DNA of 64,000 nucleotides from positions 1 through 64,000 of the forward strand of contig JADLAC010000005.1 in NCBI GenBank assembly GCA_020848435.1, in the 5' to 3' direction. The notes below the pieces were generated by a model that worked only from the letters and a program-made list of their open reading frames with translations, made no database searches and was not told the origin of the DNA. The position numbers and the translations under genes are program-made. Of the stretch, positions 55,722 to 64,000 are shown piece after piece (position 1 is the first letter of the stretch; each line of letters starts with the position of its first letter). This stretch comes from Burkholderiales bacterium. GTDB taxonomy: Bacteria; Pseudomonadota; Gammaproteobacteria; Burkholderiales; WYBJ01.

Positions 55722-56830
55722 TGGATGCGAGCATTGCATTGATCGGGCCGTTGCCGCCGCCTTCGGGCGGCATGGCGAACCAGACGCAACAATTGCGGGT
55801 GCTGCTGGCCGCCGAGGGGCTATCGGTCGAAGTGGTGCAAACCAATGCGCCGTACCGGCCCGCCTGGGTTGTCAATATGCGTGGCGTGAGGGCAGTGTTT
55901 CGGCTCGCACCCTATCTCGCGCGGCTGTGGTCGAGCGCGGGCCGCGTCGATCTGTTTCACGTGATGGCCAATTCCGGCTGGGCCTGGCACTTGTTCGCGG
56001 CACCGGCGGTGTGGGTCGCCAAGCTCCGGCGCGTCCCGGTCGTGGTCAACTACCGGGGCGGTGCCGCGGCGGAATTTCTCGAACGCTCCGCGGCGGCCGT
56101 TCGCTTCACCATGCGGCTGGCCGACCGGCTCGTGGTGCCGTCGGGATTCCTGGTCGATGTTTTTGCAAGATACGGCATGCAGGCCGAGGTCGTGCCGAAC
56201 GTGGTCGATCTCGGCCGCTTCGCGCCGGGCGGTTCACGGCCGGATGCAGGGGATGCTGCAGGGCACATCATCGTCACGAGGAACCTCGAAGCGATCTACG
56301 ATGTCGCCACGGCGCTGCGCGCGTTTCGGCTGATCCTCGATCGCCGGCCCATGGCGCGCATGACAGTGGCCGGGAGCGGACCGGAGCGCGCGGCCCTCGA
56401 GCAGCTTGCGGTCGAATCGGGTGTCGCTGCGCGGGTCGTCTTTTCCGGCCGACTGGACAATGAACAGATCGCGCGGCTGTACCGTGAGGCGGATGTATTG
56501 CTCAACCCGAGCCGAGTGGACAATTTCCCCATATCGATCCTGGAGGCTCTTGCCAGCGCCGTCCCCGTGGTCAGCACCGATGTCGGCGGTATTCCGCACC
56601 TGGTCAGGCAGCGCGAGACCGCGCTGTTGGTTCCCGCGGGCGACGCCGTCGCCATGGCGAGCGCGATACTGGAAATCCTCGGCGACCGCGGGCTAGGCGA
56701 ACGGATGAGCGCCTCCGGACGGGCGCTTGCGGAACAATACGCCTGGAGCGCGGTGCGCCCCAAGCTGCTTTCGCTGTACCGGGATCTCCTGTCCGGCGCG
56801 GCTTCGCCCACGGCTGCCGCAGCGAAATGA
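55718..56830 (+). CDS. Glycosyltransferase family 4 protein
   Basis: A 370-aa GT-B enzyme with IGPLPPPSGGMANQTQQL near the start, HVMANSGWAWHLFAAPA, VVPNVVDLGRF, VAGSGPERAALEQL and NPSRVDNFPISILEALASAVPVVSTDVGG, the last holding the donor-binding E-x7-E region. It starts inside the previous stop (ATGATG) and ends overlapping the next start by 4 bp. Confidence 0.88.
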   Translation: MMDASIALIGPLPPPSGGMANQTQQLRVLLAAEGLSVEVVQTNAPYRPAWVVNMRGVRAVFRLAPYLARLWSSAGRVDLFHVMANSGWAWHLFAAPAVWVAKLRRVPVVVNYRGGAAAEFLERSAAAVRFTMRLADRLVVPSGFLVDVFARYGMQAEVVPNVVDLGRFAPGGSRPDAGDAAGHIIVTRNLEAIYDVATALRAFRLILDRRPMARMTVAGSGPERAALEQLAVESGVAARVVFSGRLDNEQIARLYREADVLLNPSRVDNFPISILEALASAVPVVSTDVGGIPHLVRQRETALLVPAGDAVAMASAILEILGDRGLGERMSASGRALAEQYAWSAVRPKLLSLYRDLLSGAASPTAAAAK

Positions 56831-58200
56831 ACACGTCCATAACACGCAACGCACTGGGCTATACCGCGCTGTGCGCCAGTTTGATCTTCCCCTTGCACGA
56901 GCTCGCCAAGGGTCACAGCTCAGTGCGGCGCAGAAGGGAGTTGGAGCGCTCCCAATGGTGGCCGCGCGAGCGCATCGCCGATTACCAGCTGCGGCGGCTG
57001 CGGGAGTTTCTCGACGCCGTGCGAGAAACGGTACCGTACTACCGCGATCTCTTCGGCCGCATCGGGTTCGTCCCCGCGGATCTCGGCTCGATCTCGGATC
57101 TGAGCCGCCTTCCGCTCCTCGGCAAGAACGAGATCAGGGCGCATGCGGATGCGATGAAGGCGCTGGGAAGCAGCCTCAGCAGGTACAACACCGGCGGTTC
57201 GAGCGGCGAGCCGCTCGTGTTCTACGTGGGCAAGGACCGCGTCAGCCACGACATCGCGGCGAAGTGGCGGGCGACGCGTTGGTGGGGCGTCGATATCGGC
57301 GATCCTGAGATCGTGATCTGGGGCTCCCCGATCGAGCTGGGGGCGCAGGATTGGATCCGGTCCTTGCGCGATGCCGTGTTGCGCACGTCGCTGTTCAAGG
57401 CGTTCGAGCTGACCGATGCGCTCTTGCGGGATTTCGTTGCCCGCGTGCGCTCCGAGCGTCCCGCCATGCTGTTCGGCTACCCATCGGTCATGGCGCGCAT
57501 CGCCGCGTATGCGAAAGCGACGCGCCAGCGCTTGAACGACTGCGGCATCCGCGTAGCCTTCGTCACCTCCGAGCGCCTCTACCCCGATCAGCGCCAATCG
57601 ATCCAGGAGGTGTTCGGCTGCCCGGTTGCCAACGGCTACGGCGGACGCGATGCCGGCTTCATCGCCCACGAGTGTCCCGCGGGCGGGATGCATATCTCGG
57701 CCGAGGACATCATCGTCGAAATCGTCGATCCGGCGGGACGACCTCTGGCGCCGGGTCAGCCGGGAGAGATCGTCGTCACCCACATGGCTACCGGCGGCTT
57801 TCCATTCATCCGCTACCGCACCGGAGACGTCGGCACCTTGGACGAGCGCGCCTGCAAGTGCGGGCGGGGGCTGCCGATGCTGCGCGAGATCGAGGGCAGG
57901 ACGACCGATTTCGTCGTATCGAGGGACGGCACGGTGAGCCACGGGCTGGCGCTGATCTACGTGGTGCGCGAATTGTCCGGGATACGCAAGTTCAAGATCA
58001 TCCAGGAAAGCGTGGATCGCACGAGGGTGCTGCTCGTACCCGATGCGGGCTTCGATCCAGCGGTAACGGGCCGGATACGCACGGGCATGGAGCGCCGGCT
58101 CGGCGCGGGCGTCGCGATCGATATCGAGCTGGTCGATGAAATTCCTGCGGAAGCATCCGGAAAATTCCGCTATGTCGTGAGCAAGGTGGCGGCGATATGA
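56827..58200 (+). CDS. PaaK/CapK-like adenylate-forming ligase
   Basis: A 457-aa enzyme of the phenylacetate-CoA ligase/CapK family. It has an N-terminal helix region, the P-loop NTGGSSGEPLVF, GYGGRDAGFIAHEC, FPFIRYRTGDVGTLDE, a CKCGRG element and RTTDFVVSRDG. CapK-like members sit in capsule and EPS loci and are thought to activate an acid for transfer to sugar. Whether it makes a CoA ester or a direct adenylate is unknown. It overlaps the upstream glycosyltransferase by 4 bp. Confidence 0.85.
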   Translation: MNTSITRNALGYTALCASLIFPLHELAKGHSSVRRRRELERSQWWPRERIADYQLRRLREFLDAVRETVPYYRDLFGRIGFVPADLGSISDLSRLPLLGKNEIRAHADAMKALGSSLSRYNTGGSSGEPLVFYVGKDRVSHDIAAKWRATRWWGVDIGDPEIVIWGSPIELGAQDWIRSLRDAVLRTSLFKAFELTDALLRDFVARVRSERPAMLFGYPSVMARIAAYAKATRQRLNDCGIRVAFVTSERLYPDQRQSIQEVFGCPVANGYGGRDAGFIAHECPAGGMHISAEDIIVEIVDPAGRPLAPGQPGEIVVTHMATGGFPFIRYRTGDVGTLDERACKCGRGLPMLREIEGRTTDFVVSRDGTVSHGLALIYVVRELSGIRKFKIIQESVDRTRVLLVPDAGFDPAVTGRIRTGMERRLGAGVAIDIELVDEIPAEASGKFRYVVSKVAAI

Positions 58201-58324
58201 GCGCGGAGCGGTCGTCGTTGAGTCGTGCTGCGCGCTTTGGAGCGGCCGGGCGTTGGTCCGGGAAGTGGGCCGGTGGCAGCGGGCCGTGCTCCCGTTTTTC
58301 CGCTCCCACTGAGGTAGACACGCT

Positions 58325-60250
58325 ATGTGCGGCATCTACGGTGTCTTGAACCTGACCGGCGAGCCGGTGGATCGGTCCGTGCTCCCGGCGATGGGCAAGG
58401 CGACGGTTCACCGCGGCCCCGACGACGAGGGCACGCACGTGGACCGCGAGTGCGCGATCGGCATGCGCCGTCTGTCGATCATCGACTTGGCGGGAGGACA
58501 CCAGCCGATATCGGATCCGACCGGCATGGTCTGGGTCGTGTGCAACGGCGAGATCTATAACTTTCGCGAGCTGCGGGCGGAGCTCGAGGCGCGCGGGTAT
58601 CGCTTCAAGACCAATTCCGACACCGAGGTGATCGTCCATCTCTACGCCGAGCACGGCGACGAGCTGGTCCATCGCCTGAACGGCATGTATGGATTCGCGT
58701 TGTGGGACGGTGCCCGCCGGCGCCTGCTGATCGGCCGCGATCGGCTCGGCATCAAGCCGATCTACGTCGCGCGCACGCCGAGCCGGATTGCATTCGCCAG
58801 CGAAGCGAAGGCGCTGTTCACGATTCCCGGCATCGAGCCGCGGCTCGATGGCGCGGCGCTGCGCAGCTACCTCAACCTGGGCTATTGCGCGGCGCCGTTG
58901 TCGATGTATGCAGGCATCGAGAAGCTGCCGCCGGCGACGCTCATGGTTGCGCAGGACGGCCGCGTCGAAACCCGCCGGTATTGGCGGGTGCCCTCGGCAG
59001 TCGACCGGACGATTCCGGAGCGCGAGTGGATCGATGCGGTCCGGGAGCGGCTGCGCGAGTCGGTGCGCATGCAGATGGTGAGCGACGTGCCCATCGGCGC
59101 GTTTCTGTCCGGCGGCATCGATTCGAGCACGGTCGTCGGTTTCATGGCGGCACACAGCGAGCAACCCATTCGCACCTATGCCATCGGATTTGAAGGCGGC
59201 GAGGCGGATGCGTTCTACAACGAGCTGCCGTACGCGCGGCGCGTCGCGGAGCTGTTCGGCACGCAGCACCGCGAGATCATCGTCAAGCCCGACGTCGCCG
59301 CGCTGCTGCCGCGCCTGCTCTGGCACATGGACGAACCCGTGGCCGACACGGCGTTCCTTACGACCTACCTGGTGTCGGAGTTCGCTCGGCGCGACGTGAC
59401 GGTGATCCTGTCCGGCGTGGGCGGCGACGAGCTGTTCGGCGGCTACCGTCGTTATCTCGGCAACCACTACCAGGCGCAGTTCGAGCGCCTGCCGGGCTGG
59501 ATGCGGCGAGCGGCGAGCGCGGTGGGCGAGCGGCTGCCGAGCGACCGGCATTCCTCGTTGCTCAATCTCACGCGCCTGGCAAAGGGTTTCCTCGAGGCTG
59601 CCGAGCTGCCCCTGGAGGAGCGCTATGCCGCGTATGTCCAGGTCTTCTCGCTCGATGCCGTGAACGAATTGATGGCAGGAGCGCCCGCCGAGAGCCGGGA
59701 TCTCATCGCCGGCGCCTTCGATGCGGCAGCCGGGGACGATGCGCTCAACCGCATGTTCGCCGTCGATGCCGAGACCCAATTGCCCGACGACTTGCTCATG
59801 CTCACCGACAAGATGAGCATGGCCACCTCGCTCGAGTGCAGGGTGCCGCTGCTCGATCACGAGCTGGTGGAGCTTGCCGCCTCCATGCCCGAGCACATCA
59901 AGATCAAGGGCGGTCGGCTCAAGCACGTCATGAAGCAGGCCGTATCGGATCTCCTGCCGCGCGACATCCTGGAGCGCAAGAAACGCGGGTTCGGCACGCC
60001 CATGGGCGCGTGGCTGCGCAAGGAGCTGGCGCCGATGGTGCGCGAGTTGCTCGGCGAGCAGGCGCTGAAGGCGCGGCGGCTGTTCCGGCCGCAGGCGGTG
60101 AGAGAGCTTCTGGTCGCCCATCATGCCAATCGCATCGACGGCACCGACCGGCTGCTGACGCTGCTCAATTTCGAGGTCTGGGCTCGGATGTACTTGGACC
60201 GGCGCACCCCCGAGGACGTCGGCGCCGAGCTCAAGGCGCTGCTCGCATGA
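58325..60250 (+). CDS. Asparagine-synthase-type amidotransferase (copy 2)
   Basis: A 641-aa glutamine-dependent amidotransferase. MCGIYGVLNLTGE puts Cys2 as the glutaminase nucleophile, with HRGPDDEGT and CNGEIYNF. The synthase domain has the PP-loop LSGGIDSSTVV and SGVGGDELFGGYRRY. It has the same length and plan as copy 1 but differs widely in sequence. It is the first gene after a 124-nt gap and overlaps the next glycosyltransferase by 4 bp. It may be an asparagine synthetase or a second matrix-modifying amidotransferase; the location favours the second. Confidence 0.88.
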   Translation: MCGIYGVLNLTGEPVDRSVLPAMGKATVHRGPDDEGTHVDRECAIGMRRLSIIDLAGGHQPISDPTGMVWVVCNGEIYNFRELRAELEARGYRFKTNSDTEVIVHLYAEHGDELVHRLNGMYGFALWDGARRRLLIGRDRLGIKPIYVARTPSRIAFASEAKALFTIPGIEPRLDGAALRSYLNLGYCAAPLSMYAGIEKLPPATLMVAQDGRVETRRYWRVPSAVDRTIPEREWIDAVRERLRESVRMQMVSDVPIGAFLSGGIDSSTVVGFMAAHSEQPIRTYAIGFEGGEADAFYNELPYARRVAELFGTQHREIIVKPDVAALLPRLLWHMDEPVADTAFLTTYLVSEFARRDVTVILSGVGGDELFGGYRRYLGNHYQAQFERLPGWMRRAASAVGERLPSDRHSSLLNLTRLAKGFLEAAELPLEERYAAYVQVFSLDAVNELMAGAPAESRDLIAGAFDAAAGDDALNRMFAVDAETQLPDDLLMLTDKMSMATSLECRVPLLDHELVELAASMPEHIKIKGGRLKHVMKQAVSDLLPRDILERKKRGFGTPMGAWLRKELAPMVRELLGEQALKARRLFRPQAVRELLVAHHANRIDGTDRLLTLLNFEVWARMYLDRRTPEDVGAELKALLA

Positions 60251-61503
60251 AGATCCTCTACGTGTGCCACCGCTTTCCGTTCCCGCCGAAGCGCGGCGGG
60301 AAGATCCGGCCGTTCAACATGATCCGCCATCTCGCGCAGAAACACGAGGTGAGCGTCGCATCGCTCGCCAGATCGCCGCAAGAGGCGATGGAGGGGCAAG
60401 GTTTGAGCGAGCATTGCGCCCGCTACGAGATGGCACGGGTCAGCAATCCGCTGCAAGTCGCAAGAATGGTGGCCAGGTTGCCGACCTCGACGCCGTCATC
60501 ATTCGGCTTCTTCCATTCGCGCGATCTCGCGCAGCGGATCGCGCGAATGGTGGCGGCGGTGTCCTTCGACCTGGTGTTCGTCCACTGTTCTTCCGTGGCG
60601 CGTTACGTCGAGAATCTGCGGGGTATGCCGAAGATCCTGGATTTCGGCGACATGGATTCGCAGAAATGGCTGGAGTATGCGCGCTACAAGCCATTCCCGC
60701 TGTCGTTGGGATACAAGCTGGAAGGCATCAAGCTCGAGCACGAAGAGAAACGCCTGGCCGCACGCTTCGACCTGTGCACCGCCACGACCCGGGCGGAATG
60801 GGAGACGCTCCAGGGCTATGGCACCGGCGTAGCTGCCGACTGGTTTCCGAACGGTGTCGATAGCCACTACTTCGCTCCATCCGAGGAGCCCTACGATCCG
60901 GACACGATCTCCTTCGTCGGGCGGATGGATTACTACCCCAACCAGGAGTGCATGTTCGATTTCTGCGCCAACACCTTGCCGTCGCTGCGCGCGCGCCGCC
61001 CCGCGATCAAGCTCTTGATCGTCGGTGCCGATCCGTCCGCGCAGGTGCGCCGCCTGGGCGATATCCCGGGCGTCACGGTTACAGGGTCGGTGCCCGATGT
61101 GAGGCCGTACGTGCGCTCTTCGGCGCTGATGGTTGCGCCGCTGAACATCGCGCGCGGGACGCAGAACAAGATCCTCGAAGCCATGGCGATGGGCGTGCCG
61201 GTGGTCACGAGCCGTGTGGCCGCGGGTGGAGTGGATGCCGTGGACGGCGCGCATCTCGTTACGGCCAGTTCTCGCGGCGAGTATGCCGCCGCCATCGTGG
61301 GGATTCTGGATCATCCGGGGGAACGCGCGCGGCTGGCGACTGCGGGGCGAGAGCGCATGTTGGCGAACCACGACTGGCGCGCCTCCATGGCGCGGATGGA
61401 CGCAATCATCGAGTCGTGCATCGAGCGTTTTCGACGCCGGACGAGCAAGTCTGCCGCGCCAGAGCCCGGCGCTGATTCGCGGGCGCCGTCATTGGCGCGA
61501 TGA
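60247..61503 (+). CDS. PEP-CTERM/EpsH1-associated sugar transferase (stp1 type)
   Basis: A 418-aa GT-B glycosyltransferase. It opens KILYVCHRFPFPPKRGGKIRP, then DFGDMDSQKWLEYA, WFPNGVDSHYFAP, FVGRMDYYPNQECM, and the donor site ARGTQNKILEAMAMGVPVVTS. It starts ATGA inside the amidotransferase stop. The frame extends upstream as a shadow of that gene. Confidence 0.9.
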   Translation: MKILYVCHRFPFPPKRGGKIRPFNMIRHLAQKHEVSVASLARSPQEAMEGQGLSEHCARYEMARVSNPLQVARMVARLPTSTPSSFGFFHSRDLAQRIARMVAAVSFDLVFVHCSSVARYVENLRGMPKILDFGDMDSQKWLEYARYKPFPLSLGYKLEGIKLEHEEKRLAARFDLCTATTRAEWETLQGYGTGVAADWFPNGVDSHYFAPSEEPYDPDTISFVGRMDYYPNQECMFDFCANTLPSLRARRPAIKLLIVGADPSAQVRRLGDIPGVTVTGSVPDVRPYVRSSALMVAPLNIARGTQNKILEAMAMGVPVVTSRVAAGGVDAVDGAHLVTASSRGEYAAAIVGILDHPGERARLATAGRERMLANHDWRASMARMDAIIESCIERFRRRTSKSAAPEPGADSRAPSLAR

Positions 61504-61604
61504 TGCAGATGAGACGAAAAGCAGCGCTCGTCTCAGCGGCGCATCTCGCGGCCGGCGCTAGGAGCCTGAGGTTCGTCGCTGATATGGCCAACTAGGCCGC
61601 GCTG

Positions 61605-62519
61605 ATGGGGTGGAGCATGATCGATAGTCACGCAAACTCGACACCTTGGCCTGTCATGGTGCTGGCTCACAACGAAGAGCGGCATATCGCGGCCTGCCTC
61701 GACAGCCTGTTCGATGGCGAGCCGGCGCGCAACCTCCAGGTCTACGTGATGGCCAACGGTTGCACCGATCGGACCGAGGAGGTCGTGCGTGACTACGCTT
61801 CGCGCAACCCGCGCGTGCACCTGGTATCGATCCGCATGCCGGACAAGTGCAACGCGTGGAACGTATTCATCCATGAGACCGCGCGCGATCAGGCGCCGGA
61901 GCTGCCCGTGTACTTCTTCATGGACGGCGATGCGCGCATCGTGCCGGGGGCGCTGACCCGGCTTGCCGAAGGCCTGGAGCGCGCGCCGCAGGCGCACGCG
62001 GCGTCGGCCCCGCCGGCGTCCGGCCGCAACGTCGATCGCGATCGCGGCGACCTCATCAAGGAGAGGGTGCTGGTCGCGAATCTCTACGCGTTGCGCGGGC
62101 CGTTCGTCAAGCGCCTGCAGCACACCGGAGCACGTCTGCCGCTCGGCCTCGAAGGCGACGACGGCCTGCTCGGCGCGCTCATCAAGTGGGATCTCCAGCC
62201 GGACAAGCAGGGTTTCGACGACGAGCGCATCGTACCTTGTCCCGACTCCGGCTTCCTGTTCGAATCGGTGTCGCCGCTCGACCCGAAACAGTGGCGCGGC
62301 TATTGGCGCCGGGCGGTGCGCTATGGCCGTCGGTTCTACGAATTTCAACTGCTCGGGCCGCTGCTAAAGAAACGTGGCCTGAGCGGATTGCCGGTGCACA
62401 TCGGAGACGTCTATTGCGATGCCGACGGCTTGTCGTTGCGCTGGAACGGGTTCTATACCCTGACCAATTTCGTCGCGCTGCACCAGATGCGCCACTTGCA
62501 CCGATCCAGACAGGGCTGA
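61605..62519 (+). CDS. Glycosyltransferase family 2 protein
   Basis: A 304-aa GT-A type enzyme. It shows VLAHNEERHIAACLDSLF, ANGCTDRTEEVV, and FFMDGDARIVPGAL with the DxD-like metal motif. The C-terminal part is basic and has no membrane helix. ATG 61605 was used; ATG 61617 is an alternative. It is 101 nt after the previous gene and 6 nt before the methyltransferase. Confidence 0.88.
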   Translation: MGWSMIDSHANSTPWPVMVLAHNEERHIAACLDSLFDGEPARNLQVYVMANGCTDRTEEVVRDYASRNPRVHLVSIRMPDKCNAWNVFIHETARDQAPELPVYFFMDGDARIVPGALTRLAEGLERAPQAHAASAPPASGRNVDRDRGDLIKERVLVANLYALRGPFVKRLQHTGARLPLGLEGDDGLLGALIKWDLQPDKQGFDDERIVPCPDSGFLFESVSPLDPKQWRGYWRRAVRYGRRFYEFQLLGPLLKKRGLSGLPVHIGDVYCDADGLSLRWNGFYTLTNFVALHQMRHLHRSRQG

Positions 62520-62525
62520 CAGATC

Positions 62526-63332
62526 ATGGTCGATAGCTTGGGCAAGATGATGGCACTGTGCTCGGAAGTGAAGAATCCGGGCGCGGCACTGCTCGACCGG
62601 ATGGGGTTGCGCCAAGCTCCGTATACGCTGCACCTGCGTAACGGCGGCGCGATCGAGCTGCGACCCAAGTCGGGCGATCTGTTCGGCTTCTACGAGATCA
62701 TGCTGCGGCGCGATTATCTCGCCGCCGGCCAGCGGCTGGGTCCGGGTTCGACGGTAATCGATGTCGGCGCCAACATCGGTTGTTTCACCTTGGTGGCCGC
62801 GAGAATCGTGGGCCCCAACGGGCGGGTGTTCGCGCTCGAGCCGGAGGAGTCGACCTATTCGCAATTGCTGCGCAATATCGAGCTCAACGGGCTCACCAAC
62901 ATCACGCCGCTGCGCCTTGCCGTGGGCGCGACTCAGGGGGCGATCACGTTGCATGCGGACGCGAATCGCCTGTTCAGCTCGCTGTACACATCCGTCAACG
63001 GGCACCAGATCGCCGGCCGCGATCAAGAGGTGCGGATGACCACGCTCGCTGCGCTGATGGACGAGCACGGCATCGGGTGCTGCGATTACCTCAAGCTCGA
63101 TTGCGAGGGCGCCGAGCACGAGATCGTCGCGAGCATGCCGCAGTCGACGGCGGCGCGCATCGCGCAGATCACCATGGAGGTGCACAAGGTACCGGGTTTC
63201 GACGGGCAATCGCTGCGGCAGAAGCTCGAACAGCTCGGATACGAGCGCGTCGGTGCGACGACGCTGCCATACTATGCACGGGCCGCGGCCGCGCGAGGTC
63301 CCGAGGTCGAACGCAAGCAGGAGCATGCATGA
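62526..63332 (+). CDS. FkbM-family SAM-dependent methyltransferase
   Basis: A 268-aa methyltransferase with motif I VIDVGANIGCFTLVAA, then VFALEPEESTYSQL and YLKLDCEGAEHEIV. FkbM enzymes O-methylate sugars or polyketides; here a sugar of the repeat unit is the likely target. Its stop overlaps the dehydrogenase start by 4 bp. Confidence 0.9.
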   Translation: MVDSLGKMMALCSEVKNPGAALLDRMGLRQAPYTLHLRNGGAIELRPKSGDLFGFYEIMLRRDYLAAGQRLGPGSTVIDVGANIGCFTLVAARIVGPNGRVFALEPEESTYSQLLRNIELNGLTNITPLRLAVGATQGAITLHADANRLFSSLYTSVNGHQIAGRDQEVRMTTLAALMDEHGIGCCDYLKLDCEGAEHEIVASMPQSTAARIAQITMEVHKVPGFDGQSLRQKLEQLGYERVGATTLPYYARAAAARGPEVERKQEHA

Positions 63333-64000
63333 GCGCGACGCACATCAGTATCTTCGGGCTGGGTTACGTCGGTGCGGTATCCCTCGCGTGCTTGGCACGC
63401 GACGGACATTCGATGATCGGAGTCGACGTCGACACGGCCAAGCTCGATCTCATCCGCGGCGGCAATACGCCGGTGGTGGAAGAGGGAATGGTCGATCTCA
63501 TGGCCCGCGTGGTAGCGAGCGGGCGGGTCGAGGTCACCACGGACGTGGACGAGGCGGTGCGCAAGTCTGACATCTCGCTGATTTGCGTGGGTACGCCCTC
63601 GGCTGCCAACGGCAGCCAGGATCAGTCGGCAATGCTGCGGCTCGCATCCGACCTGGGGCGCGCGCTGCGCGGCAAATCGGCGGAACACACTTTCGTGTTC
63701 CGCTCGACCCTGGTCCCGGGCACCGTGGAGGATGTGCTGCGCCCGATCATCGAACGCGAGTCGGGCAAGACCGAGGGCAGGCACTTCCACGTCTGCTTCC
63801 AGCCCGAGTTCCTGCGCGAAGGCAGCTCGATTCGCGACTACGACCATCCGCCTTTTACCATAGTCGGCGTCAATGCCGATGCACCGCGGGAGCGGCTGCG
63901 CAGGCTCTTCGGCCACTTGCCCTGCGAGTTCATCGCGACCTCGATCCGCGCGGCGGAAATGCTGAAGTACTGCTGCAACAATTTTCACGCGCTCAAGATC
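63329..64000 (+). CDS. Nucleotide-sugar 6-dehydrogenase, GDP-mannose/UDP-glucose type (3' truncated by window)
   Basis: The first 224 residues of an NAD-dependent dehydrogenase: HISIFGLGYVGAVSLACLA with the GxGxxG site, VGVDVD-like IGVDVDTAKLDLI, ICVGTPS, VFRSTLVPGTVED, FQPEFLREGSSIRDYDHPP and the start of the KYCCNNFHALKI helix. The PEFLREGSAI-like and NFHALKI blocks lean toward GDP-mannose dehydrogenase (AlgD), which would make GDP-mannuronate for the polysaccharide. The catalytic Cys lies beyond the window, and no stop is reached. Confidence 0.88.
   Translation, partial: MSATHISIFGLGYVGAVSLACLARDGHSMIGVDVDTAKLDLIRGGNTPVVEEGMVDLMARVVASGRVEVTTDVDEAVRKSDISLICVGTPSAANGSQDQSAMLRLASDLGRALRGKSAEHTFVFRSTLVPGTVEDVLRPIIERESGKTEGRHFHVCFQPEFLREGSSIRDYDHPPFTIVGVNADAPRERLRRLFGHLPCEFIATSIRAAEMLKYCCNNFHALKI

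Noticed and set aside
57998-60124. 708-residue antisense open frame opposite the second amidotransferase (and similar long antisense frames opposite infB and the carboxyltransferase)
   Set aside because: Composition rich in Arg, His and Asp with no domain motif, exactly opposite well-supported genes; a typical shadow in high-GC DNA.

Overview
The window looks like a chromosomal segment of a GC-rich betaproteobacterium, probably Burkholderiales, Nitrosomonadales or Rhodocyclales-like. The signs are an rRNA operon end followed by a rimP-nusA-infB-rbfA-truB-rpsO-pnp run with betaproteobacterial-looking proteins, a Bug/TctC-type periplasmic binding protein, and a complete exosortase A (XrtA)/PEP-CTERM locus. 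No insertion sequence, CRISPR array, prophage or integrase was seen. Product names come from reading motifs and family resemblance; no database search was run.

Layout. 1-664: 3' end of a 23S rRNA gene, a 5S rRNA gene and a rho-independent terminator. 889-9404: the transcription/translation operon rimP, nusA, infB, rbfA, truB, rpsO and pnp, with a leader hairpin before rimP, a probable promoter before rpsO and a terminator after pnp. 9487-10349: dksA on the minus strand, then tRNA-Arg(TCT) and tRNA-His(GTG). 10632-14192: a stand-alone carboxyltransferase (OadA/PycB-like without biotinyl domain), a Bug-type binding protein and a secreted thermonuclease-like protein.

14379-26373: regulatory and substrate half of the PEP-CTERM system. 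It holds a polyprenyl-phosphate sugar transferase (EpsB_2 type), the sensor kinase PrsK, the sigma-54-dependent regulator PrsR, two tandem PrsT-like TPR lipoproteins and one PEP-CTERM protein. Candidate -24/-12 (sigma-54) promoters precede the sugar transferase gene and the PEP-CTERM gene.

26755-40971: an accessory block. It has a TPR/glycosyltransferase-like protein; a minus-strand trio of sugar amidotransferase, NAD(P)-dependent reductase and AMP-forming acyl ligase; an exosortase-associated LuxI-fold acyltransferase; a LolA-like protein with an ABC transporter of LolCDE/MacB type (one ATPase, two FtsX-like permeases); a DUF1302-like outer-membrane protein with a 19-residue repeat; a membrane protein; and a FeeM-like N-acyltransferase. 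I read this as a possible pathway that makes and exports a lipid or acylated sugar/amino acid tied to the exosortase system. This is the least described part of the window.

41179-64000: the exopolysaccharide/exosortase operon, almost all on the plus strand with many 4-bp ATGA overlaps. It encodes polysaccharide export lipoprotein, chain-length determinant, tyrosine autokinase, outer-membrane beta-barrel, AAA ATPase, polysaccharide deacetylase, FemAB-like protein, exosortase A fused to an EpsI domain, glycosyltransferases, two asparagine-synthase-type amidotransferases, a PaaK/CapK-like ligase, an FkbM methyltransferase and a nucleotide-sugar dehydrogenase cut by the window end. In the working model the EPS genes build and export a polysaccharide. 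Exosortase A then processes PEP-CTERM proteins at the inner membrane as they are sent into that matrix, and PrsK/PrsR with sigma-54 switch on substrate genes.
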